Assembly (NCBI GenBank): GCA_963281255.1
Contig: OY725502.1
Coordinates: 3,348,001-3,412,000 of the forward strand
DNA from: Aphrocallistes beatrix
Lineage: Eukaryota > Porifera > Hexactinellida > Sceptrulophora > Aphrocallistidae
DNA length: 64,000 bases
Direction: 5' to 3'
Part shown: piece after piece, positions 55,881-64,000 of the stretch
Layout of the letters: every line of letters begins with the position of its first letter
How positions within the stretch are numbered: the stretch's first letter is position 1
Made by a program: the position numbers and the translations under genes
Notes under the pieces: generated by a model
Database searches by the model: none
What the model was told of the DNA's origin: nothing
The model's input: only the letters and a program-made list of their open reading frames with translations

Positions 55881-56806
55881 AATTTCTTCATGGTGTAGAT
55901 GTGCATCGTCTATCTTCCTTCTCAAAATTCCATCCAAATTCGTTTCCATTTATATTGGCAAAGTAATCATGAAAAAAGTTGCCGAGGTAATCTTTTGTAA
56001 GTTATAATTATTCGGATGTACTTATTGGGAAAGAAGGGATATTCTAGTGTTTTTGGTAAAGACATTTTTAAAAAGGATCCCTGTTGAAGCTTTTCTTTAA
56101 GAAACTGCCTTGTTAGTCAACTCTTCATTCCAGTTTTGCATATCGTACATGCTTGTATACAATTCGGCCTTATTCAGTCACTCCCTAAAATCGACCAAAT
56201 TCAACCCTGCAGCCATTAAGTAAGACATTAATATTTTGAACATCAAGAAATTAAGTTGTAAAGGTATAATATCACAAAATGCAAACCAGATGAACGAATT
56301 GTCCGTTAGAAATGAGAACGATGAGTGAAAAACGGTTGTATCAAGGCCAACATCTAGAACACGCGGGCACTATTTTCTCTCCTTCTCTAAGGGATTTTTG
56401 GGCATACCATTGAGTGAGTTGAATTAAATTTAACTGTAAAATTTGGTTGCATAGCAGCTTCAGTTTTAACCTGGGACCAAACGGGTCCTATTTTTTTTTC
56501 ACTCATTTATTTTATTTGTCTTTGTGACATTTACCCTTATTTTTGTTCCCATTTGGTTCCAAATTGACCAAATACATCTCTTAATTCTCTTGATAGTTCT
56601 AGCATAATAAACCTAATATCGTTCTTCATTTAGTCAATAGTCATACAAGATAAATAGTAATAATAAAGTTATTAAGGAGACTAGAGTTTTAGGCTAATAA
56701 GAGCAAACAAATAGATAAGAGTTATTATGTCATATGAATGACACATCTATCATAGAGCAGATAATGATAATGGCCTAATCTAGGTAAGTAGCCTAATTGG
56801 GGCATT

Positions 56807-57562
56807 CTAGTATTCCAGTTTGTAAGATTTAATGATGCCACCTTCTGTGACTCCAACTATTTCTTGGAAGGCTGCATCGATTTGTTTCAGCACTCCAGGC
56901 ATTATCTCCCAATTTCCATTGCAGGGTTTCTTGCAATGCCACAAATGGTCATTCGGATCAACACCGAATACCTCATAAATCCCGGAAGCCGTCACATACT
57001 TCAGTTTTCCAGGAATTTGTCGCCATGAGCCACTCCCATCTTCAGGTCTAGTATAGATGTCATTATTACTATTTACGCCATATACATCTTCCTGGCCTCC
57101 GTCAATCTGTTTAAGTTTGCCTTCTACATGAACCCACGCCCCTTTGCATGGCTTTTTACACTTGTAAATATCATCATTTGCGTTCACTCCCCATATGTAG
57201 CCATTTCCTGAGGCACTGACATGTTTCAAACTTCCTCCTACATTTATCCAATTATAATCACCGGAATCAACTCTCCTCTTCCAAATTGACCCTCGATAGA
57301 CACCCCATACTTCTTCATCACTCGCATCTACTTGGGCTAGATTACCACTAATACATCTCCACCCTCCAGTGAAGGGCCTTGGACACATATAGATTGCTCC
57401 TTTGTTAGTCACACCCCAAAAGTAGTTTATTGAGGCGGTTATTTGGTTCAATCGTCCTGGGATTACATTCCAGGTGGAATTACACGCATATACGTTTGCG
57501 TTTCTTGAAAAAAAGTTAACGCAAGATATAAGAAGGATGATTAACTGAGTAGATGTATTCAT
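56807..57562 (-). CDS. Secreted tectonin-repeat lectin (fish-egg-lectin type)
   Basis: A 251-residue single-exon frame, ATG at 57562, stop at 56807-56809. The hydrophobic N-terminus (STQLIILLISCVNFF) is a likely signal peptide, so the protein is probably secreted or egg/hemolymph-borne. Six tectonin repeats of about 36 residues follow, with the W-x2-I-x-G-x-L-x2-[IV]-x-A core: TWNVIPGRLNQITAS, WRCISGNLAQVDAS, NWINVGGSLKHVSAS, WVHVEGKLKQIDG, WRQIPGKLKYVTAS, WEIMPGVLKQIDA. Each ends in a VWGV/VFGV-type strand and D-x-[IL]-[YW], which predicts a six-bladed propeller. Two CKKPC segments suggest disulphides. Tectonin lectins bind bacterial surface glycans in innate defence; that role is inferred. 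A decayed paralogue lies at 59225-59690. Confidence 0.88.
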   Translation of the reverse strand: MNTSTQLIILLISCVNFFSRNANVYACNSTWNVIPGRLNQITASINYFWGVTNKGAIYMCPRPFTGGWRCISGNLAQVDASDEEVWGVYRGSIWKRRVDSGDYNWINVGGSLKHVSASGNGYIWGVNANDDIYKCKKPCKGAWVHVEGKLKQIDGGQEDVYGVNSNNDIYTRPEDGSGSWRQIPGKLKYVTASGIYEVFGVDPNDHLWHCKKPCNGNWEIMPGVLKQIDAAFQEIVGVTEGGIIKSYKLEY

Positions 57563-57689
57563 CTCAATCTGGTTTTGCAGTGGTCAAGAAATTCCTTTAG
57601 TAAATTATTTTGTATTTTACATCCTTTTATAGAGAAAGAATAATCGCTTTGTATGTATAAGCGTAAATATGTTGTATTACTCTTTTGTG

Positions 57690-58230
57690 CATTGTATATA
57701 TCAAAGAACAAAGGATTCTTGAAGTTTTTCTTGGTATTGTTTGAAGAGCAATAAAATACACATTAGCACGCCAGGAATGAGAAGACATTCCACTATTTTG
57801 AATAGGACAATATATTGAATAATGATCAATAGTGATTCGAAAGAATTGTTTGCTCCTACCTCACTACATGCACAAAGACTGTATAGCTTCCTATACATTC
57901 TCTTTTGTGCATGGGGTAGTAAGGAGCAATTTTCTAAACTTGGTTTAGAACAAGATCATGATGAGATATCTTTATTGTAATGATTCAGAACCTTTTCCTC
58001 AGCTGCATAAAATTCACTATCGGTTCAATTTCAAATTGGACCGATAGTGATTTGATAATCATGGATATAGTAATCATAGAGATCTTTTTGATCAATTTCC
58101 ATGATAAAGTATTGTTATAATTGTGTTGTAAACATTTTTTTCCATTTCAACCAATTAGATTTCAAGTTTAGGGAATAATTATGATTTATTTACATAAATT
58201 GAGTTAGCTCTAATCCCAAGGCCTAAAATC
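57690..58230. repeat. Block Y1, inverted relative to block Y2 (59783-60300)
   Basis: Sequence upstream of the lectin start, highly similar in inverse orientation to 59783-60240 ('ctaatcccaag', 'aaattgagttagctc', 'gcaaacaattctttc'). Contains a 65-codon ORF on the minus strand (57701-57898). Confidence 0.85.
57701..57898 (-). CDS. 65-residue ORF with a membrane-like segment, unproven
   Basis: MYRKLYSLCACSEVGANNSF followed by a hydrophobic stretch (LLIIIQYIVLFKIVE, LLIPGVLMCILLLF). The inverted copy at 60031-60228 keeps the same start and stop and differs at three residues. It may be only a by-product of recent duplication; no family recognised. Confidence 0.25.
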   Translation of the reverse strand: MYRKLYSLCACSEVGANNSFESLLIIIQYIVLFKIVECLLIPGVLMCILLLFKQYQEKLQESFVL

Positions 58231-58267
58231 TTCTTGGTTTAAATATTAAACTGGCTTACTTTTTGAA

Positions 58268-58509
58268 GGGGCGCATGCATTTGTTCGAATTTTTGAAGTT
58301 GCCAATTGTTCGAATTTCCGATGTTGTCAGTTGTTCGACTCTATTTTAGACATGTTGTCAGTTGTTCGAAGAGGAATAAAATGCCCAAATTCACTTGAAC
58401 TCTTTCAAAACAAGTCGAACAAGTGACAACATCAGATATTCGAACAAGTGACAACATAAAAATTCGAACAATTGGAAACTTCAAAATTCGAACAAATGCA
58501 GCTTCCCCC
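58268..58509. mobile_element. Foldback element of the TTGTTCG/TTGTCCG family
   Basis: Ends GGGGCGCATGCATTTGTTCG and the complement of CGAACAAATGCAGCTTCCCC; arms with 'gttgtcagttgttcga' and inverse. Flanking 8-mers TTTTTGAA/TTTTTAAA differ by one base. Same layout as 286-1124 with TTGTTCG in place of TTGTCCG. Confidence 0.75.
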
Positions 58510-58609
58510 TTTTTAAATGGAATCGAATTAGAAAACGAAAAGTGATGGAATCTCGGTAAGGAAGATAGATAATACACATCTACACTACTACAAGAAATTT
58601 TACATGTAA

Positions 58610-59115
58610 AACTCAGTAAGAATTGGACTGTTAGATTTTTAGGATCGCCGTATGGACGATTATACTCAAACAGTAATACTTACCTATCCCAACAGAATTA
58701 CTCAAAACCTAACGATAAGATACAATAATAGAGTTTGCTCCTCCTGTTAATATATGAGATGCCATCTATGTAATAGATATGCTGCTAAATTAAAACTATT
58801 AGGTATACCAGTTGCTGAGGTTTTTAGTAATTGAGTGGGATATATAACTTAGTTCAAACAGATGATACTTTTTGAAATGATAGATTCTGAATAATTAGAA
58901 ATAGTGCTATTGTTGCTCTATTGAGTCTAACCCCTCTGACATATCCAAATTTCGCAATTTAGAGATGTCAGAGGGTTTAGAGCGACAATGCTTGCTTCCT
59001 GGAGATGGAGAAACTCTAAATGAGAAGCATTTCCATATTTAAAGTGTCTAGTTTCATTTTCCTAACTCTTAAGATGCTTGTGGAACCAACCGTCGGGAGT
59101 CGATTAAAAGCCTTC
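58610..59115. repeat. Block X2, inverted copy of X1
   Basis: Inverse of 55320-55880; includes the same hairpin near 58935-58977. Lies directly downstream (3' side) of the lectin pseudogene. Confidence 0.8.
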
Positions 59116-59224
59116 ACAACGCATCTGACTGATACAAATGAAATATCTTATCTCGTGAAAGTGTACCTGTGTAGAGGGTGGAGGTAGGTCAGCCAGAGAA
59201 CTTTCAGTACAAGGCATAGAGTAG

Positions 59225-59690
59225 CATGTCCTTTGAGACTATCGCCACAACTGGTTATTCGAGGTAACACCGAAGATCTCATAAGTCCCGGAAGCTGTCA
59301 CATACTTCAGTTTTCCAAGAATGTGTCGCCATAAGCCACTCCCATCTACAGGTCTGGTATAGCTGTCATTAATGCTACTTTCGCCATATATGAAATCATG
59401 GCCTCCATCAATCTGTTGAAGTTTGCCTCCTACATGAACGCACGCTCAGTTGCATGGATTTTTACATTTTAATTTGAGTTCACTCCCCATATGTAGCCAT
59501 TTCCGGAGGCACTGATATGTTTCAAACTTCCTCCAATACGTATCCATGAACCACTTCCATCTACTGGCTTTCTGAAAATGTGATCTAGACAATTGACACC
59601 CCATAGTTCTTCATCACTAGCATCATTGCATACTTTGATATGATGTTTGTATACGGTAGTAAACATTTCAAAGGTATATCGCAAACGGTT
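59225..59690 (-). pseudogene. Decayed tectonin lectin copy
   Basis: Same orientation as the intact gene. Recognisable pieces are ASDEELWGVNCLDHIFRKPV, WIRIGGSLKHISASGNGYIW, then after a stop the repeats WRHILGKLKYVTAS and YEIFGV. The signal peptide and at least the first and last repeats are missing; several stops and frame changes. Confidence 0.8.
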
Positions 59691-59782
59691 TTTGATTTAT
59701 CGTTCAAAACTTTGAACTGTGTTAAACTGGCCCTCTATTTTTCAGGCCTTCTCGGTGGCACACACAGCAGTGTTTTTAATAG

Positions 59783-60300
59783 GTCTTGGGATTAGAGCTA
59801 ACTCAATTTATGTAAATAAATCATAATTATTCCCTAAACTTGAAATATGATTGGTTGAAATGGAAAAAAATGTTTGCAACACAATTATAACAATACTTTA
59901 TCATGGAAATTAGTCAAAAAGATTTCTATGATTACTATATCATCATTGGTCCAATTTGAAATTGAACCAATGATCTTGTTCTAAACAAAGTGTAGAAAAT
60001 TGCTCCTTACTACTACATGCACAAAAGAGAATGTATAGGAAGCTATACAGTCTTTGTGCATGTAGTGAGGTAGGAGCAAACAATTCTTTCAAATCACTAT
60101 TGATCATAATTCAATATATTGTTCTATTCAAAATAGTAGAACATCTTCTCATTCCTGGCGTGCTAATGTGTATTTTATTGCTCTTCAAACAATACCAAGA
60201 AAAACTTCAAGAATCCTTTGCTCTTTGATATATACATACAATGCACAAAAGAGAATGTATAGCTTCCTATACATTCTCTTTTGTGCAAGTGGTAAGGAGT
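59783..60300. repeat. Block Y2, inverted copy of Y1
   Basis: Inverse of 57690-58230. Carries the second 65-codon ORF at 60031-60228 (plus strand) and, at 60243-60286, a perfect hairpin with 20-bp arms GCACAAAAGAGAATGTATAG and a 4-nt loop. Confidence 0.85.
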
Positions 60301-60524
60301 AATATTCTACACTTTATTTAGAACAAATATCATGATGAGATATCATTAAAGTAATTTTTGACAACCTTTTCCTTAGGCGCATAAAATTCTCATTGGTCCA
60401 ATTTGCAGTGTTGCCGTGGAAATGTAATTTCAATTCCCATTTCTGTAGAAATTTCCACAGAAAGCCATATAATTTACGGATCCTAATATGACAATTCAAC
60501 AAGATCAATATGAATAAATAATAT

Positions 60525-60768
60525 CCTTACTATAAGTATTAAAACTCGATTGATGTGTATTTAGTATATACAAGCGCGTTCGCTTGCTTGCGCTGCGCGG
60601 CTGGTGGACACTTTGTGTTCGCCGGAGGTGCCCTTTGGGCGTGTGGTGTGACATTGATTAATTATAAAGGAGATGACATCCTTAAATACGCCTATCCTAC
60701 TGATGATTTCAGCTTTTTGTGCCTGGCAGTTTCTTCAATCAATTCGTTACATTTGTATATATATATAC
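60525..60768 (+). repeat. Internally deleted hairpin-headed repeat
   Basis: Terminal motif CCTTACTATAAGTATTAAAA at 60525, head ACAAGCGCGTTCGC with both hairpins, then a jump to the tail (cctggcagtttcttcaatca), missing the middle. Confidence 0.78.
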
Positions 60769-61039
60769 CAGAGTATACCAGACCCATGACCCATCTGATC
60801 CATTGCATGCGTGACCCATGACCCAGTGACCCAGTGCGTGACACAGTGACTCAGACTAGTTTAAATTTACTGGATTATGACTCATAATTCAGTAAATTTT
60901 GTCAAAAGGATTTCTGTAACTATAGGTAAATACAATAATATAGGAAATTGTAGAAGTACAGCATGATCAGAAGTCCAGAACCACCAGTTCGGTTGGTATA
61001 GTGTATTCAAGATTCAAGAAGGGTAATTATAGGCTTACT

Positions 61040-62131
61040 CATAGCCTACTATACATAAGGCCTAAGAGTAACTTAACCAGGGATGTGGTAGAAGATGGAT
61101 GAAGAAATACATGAGCTGCCTTAAATCATTAACAAAGCACAATAGAGCTTAGGAATGTATTACCAGCATATATAAATATAGTGTCAAAGCATCCATATCC
61201 GTTGTTAAAATTTAGATTAGCCATCAAATGATTCCGCAACAGGTTATATTTGGGTCAAATTTAGTGATTTTCAGAGGCCGTTTAAGGGCACTTCTAAGTG
61301 TTTTTATTATAAGGTTTTTCGCATAGAACTGAGAAGTGAATGTGTTAATACTAAAAATTTGGAATTTTTTCATGGAATGTTTTTACATTCCAGTGTTGCT
61401 ATGGAAACGTGTTTTGGTCAGTTGGGGCTATATCTTGAAAACAGTGATAGCTAGACATTCAAATATGATCCTATTTGATAGCAAATAGGCTACTTCCTAT
61501 TTAGCTATAATACAATTTATGTGTCTAAATTCAATGGTTTACGAGATATTCGACAAATTACCAAATGTGACCAATATGATAAATTGTCTAATAACTCTCT
61601 AATAACTAAGTCTAATAACTAAACCATTGACTTAAGACATAGAAATTGTATTATAGCTAAATAGGAAGTAGCCTATTTGCTATCAAATCAAATGGGATTA
61701 TGAATGTCTAGCTATCGCTGTTTTCAAGATATAGCCCCAACTGACCAAAACATGTTTCCATAGCAACACTGGAATGTAAGAACATCCCACGAAAAAGTTC
61801 CAAATTTTTAGTATTAACACATTCACTTCTCAGTTCTATGCGAAAAATTTTATAATAAAAACACTTAGAAGTGCCCTTAAACGACCTCTGAAAATCACTA
61901 AATTTGACCCAAATATAGCCTGTTGCGCAATCATTTGATGACTAATCTAAATTTTCACAACGGATATGGGTGCTTTGACACCATATTTATATATGCTGGT
62001 AATGCATTCCTAAGCTCTATTGTGCTTTGTTAATGATTTAAGGCAGCTCATGTATTTCTTCAACCATCTTCTACTGCATCCCTAGCGCCAAATTCGCAAG
62101 TTACTCTGAGGCCTTATTATAGTAGGCTATG
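61040..62131. mobile_element. 1.1-kb palindromic element (second full copy)
   Basis: Ends 'atagcctactatacataagg' and inverse 'ccttattatagtaggctat'. The arms are complementary over hundreds of bases around a centre near 61600, where 'aaccattga' and 'tcaatggtt' face each other. Same family as 41650-42722. Non-coding. Confidence 0.85.
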
Positions 62132-63100
62132 GCTTACTACTCAATACTCAATCACATAAATTTGTTGCGGTTACCTACGAACACTTTAATTATAAAGAAG
62201 TTTTCAAATCGTTTGTTTGCGACTATACGGTAAAATAGTATAGTCGCCACTATTAAAATGAGCGGCTATATATTATATATTATATATATAGGTCACTGGG
62301 TCAAGAGCTTGTGACCCACAGGTGTAAATTCTTTACGAAAAAAATGAAAATATTATCAACGCAAAAGAGTGAGTGGACTGGCTAATACAATGTTCTATAC
62401 ATAAGAAACCGCGAATTATTACCCTCTGTGACGTCAAGAAAAAAAATATTTTCAAATCTAATTTCTGACATATTTTCTTCGTATACAGTAATACAGCTAA
62501 GTCGAAAAAGGTTAATTCATACTCAAACATTGTGTTTTTGAGTTTATTTTATCCTATTCTTTACTGCATCAATTTCTGGAAAGATTTATCAAATCTAACT
62601 AACCATTCCAGAGATAAGCCTTGTTATTTATGGATGTCGGACGTTTTTGAACTCCCCCCTCTCAATTTTTTGAAATTCCAAATATCACAGGATTGGTTAC
62701 CATAAATCCTATTAAATGTTTTTCTATCGAATAGCAAGTCGTGTATGGATTTAATAGTACATTGTACTAGTTTGAGAATAGTATCTGAGTGTCATGACCC
62801 CTTTTCCATAAATAGTGATATTGCACATAACTATTAATATGTTAATATTTGAAATCCACTTAGCTCTAAACTCGATACTAGTTAGACAACTTGTATGGGA
62901 AATTATTGAGTGCAGATGCTATTTACATTAATCGATGGTTGCAATAGACACTTCGTAACTCCAAAACCACAATTTTCTATAGAATTATTTTATGTCAACA
63001 TGCTCAAATGATCATGAATAGAATTGACAATTCATCCATTTGCATATCAACTCTTTCATAAATTTCCATTGAAGTTAACTATTCAAAAAATATTTTCAAT
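62132..63100. other. Gene-free stretch before the RAG1-like ORF
   Basis: AT-rich, with scattered 'gtgaccca' motifs also seen around 60780-60855, and no clear exon. May contain the 5' end of the element or gene that encodes the downstream ORF. Confidence 0.3.
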
Positions 63101-64000
63101 ATGGCCATACCAAATGAGGCATCAGATTCTTATGATAATTACCATCTTGATAATCTTTATCGAGTTTGTCAGTTATGCTATAAACGACCTACAATTGATA
63201 TCCAAAAGAGCTCAGGAATATTATCAAATAAACTTTACATCAGAGATAGCTGATCTGTGCAAACCAAAAGTTTTTTGTAGCATTTGTCGGGCTCGATTAT
63301 CCAACCTTGAAACGGGCAAATTAACTATCGAGAAATGGGAAAAAGATCGTCCAAATGTTGAGTTTCTTCCAAGAGTTGTAGATAATCTATGTATCACTCG
63401 GAGTACTTTGGGGTGTAACTCAGAAAATCGATGTCAGATTTGCCAGATCAACGCATCTTCTCTCAGTAATTTCATGGTCAAGTATACAAATCAAACCCCT
63501 AGACCTGGTAGACCTTTAGAACAGTCACCATGTAAACCCATGTGTAGCAAATGTGGGAGATATATGGAAAATCACTCAGAGAAATTTTGTAAAAGCACTA
63601 TGTTACATCCCCAAAAGTCTTCAAAAGCAGGTGCACTTTTTGCGGAGAGAGTAGAAGCTCGAGGTTTCACAAGTTCAATTGCAGCAAAACATATTAAAGA
63701 CAGACTAGTGCTAGAAGACAAATCTCAGTTTCCAATTAGTTTGAACCATCCTTACGATTCCAACAACAAAATTGTCGTATCTACAGTTGGGTATGAAGGT
63801 AGAGAAAGTGTCCATAAAAGTTTGAGCGTTGAAGCTGTTCGAGATTTTCAGAGGTTGGGCCATCTAGGACTTGGCAAGCATTCTTACTGGGAATTAGGTC
63901 GAATTCTACGACGAGAAGGAATTATGTTTCCTACTGGTGGAATCAAGGGGGCTTGGGATGAAAAATGGTCAGTCTTTGGAAATATTTTGCTCCAGTTACT
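63101..64000 (+). pseudogene. RAG1 N-terminal-region-like (N-RAG type) zinc-finger ORF, one frameshift, runs off the window
   Basis: ATG 63101 opens MAIPNEASDSYDNYHLDNLY then RVCQLCYKRP. About 100 nt later, near an AAAAG run at 63203-63210, the frame moves by one. From there it is open to the window end: EIADLCKPKVFCSICRARLS, WEKDRPNVEFLPRVV, RCQICQIN, CKPMCSKCGRYMENHSEKFC. The spacing of C-x2-C pairs, the 'P-x-x-F-C-x2-C' and the following W...C-x-I-C recall the zinc-binding N-terminal part of vertebrate RAG1 and the N-RAG proteins of mollusc transposons. The core DDE domain is not in the visible part. The C-terminal half (VVSTVGYEGRESVHKSLSVE, GRILRREGIMFPTGGIKGAW) has no motif I can name. 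The frameshift could be real decay, an assembly error or a missed mini-intron. Confidence 0.5.

Noticed and set aside
63101..64000. Complete RAG1 gene
   Set aside because: Only the zinc-binding N-terminal region is visible, with a frameshift; the catalytic core lies outside the window, if it exists.

Overview
This is AT-rich, intron-containing animal DNA, very probably from an invertebrate. The evidence is GT-AG introns, a Golgi class I mannosidase, carnitine-pathway type dioxygenases, a secreted tectonin lectin, mariner, hAT, pogo and P-type transposons, and a RAG1-like zinc-finger ORF at the right edge. The phylum cannot be fixed from the sequence. Most of the window is transposon-derived, and elements are often nested inside one another.

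Layout. (1) 1-1378: a long palindromic element split by a foldback element with minisatellite arms. (2) 1901-10308, minus strand: a three-exon class I alpha-1,2-mannosidase (GH47). Its introns hold a palindromic MITE, two nested mariner elements and an intronless plus-strand NHL/beta-propeller-like gene (8519-9358). (3) 10380-13530: repeats, a third mariner and a MITE. (4) 13828-14648: a cephalosporin-hydroxylase (CmcI)-like gene broken by one frameshift. (5) 15092-54287: a cluster of five tandem plus-strand copies (A-E) of a BBOX1/TMLHE-family 2-oxoglutarate/Fe(II) dioxygenase. Exons 2-4 are 475, 166 and 195 bp in every copy. A, C, D and E are complete; B has no exon 1; two further exon fragments are pseudogenic. 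Introns and spacers carry segmental duplications and many DNA transposons, including two P-like elements with THAP-domain remnants. (6) 55320-60300: a secreted six-repeat tectonin lectin gene and a decayed second copy, each flanked by repeat blocks that are inverted between the copies although the lectin orientation is kept. (7) 61040-62131: a second copy of the 1.1 kb palindrome. (8) 63101-64000: a zinc-finger ORF that runs off the window and resembles the N-terminal, non-core region of RAG1 (N-RAG type).

Functionally the genes are unrelated. The mannosidase trims N-glycans in the Golgi. The dioxygenase copies carry a basic, acid-free N-terminus that looks like a mitochondrial presequence and keep the HxD...H iron triad, so they may act in carnitine synthesis or a related hydroxylation. 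The lectin is secreted.

Exon boundaries were set by hand from splice signals, phase and comparison among copies. Transposon ends were set from terminal inverted repeats (TIRs), target-site duplications (TSDs) and, in a few cases, a paralogous empty site inside the window. Nothing was checked against a database.
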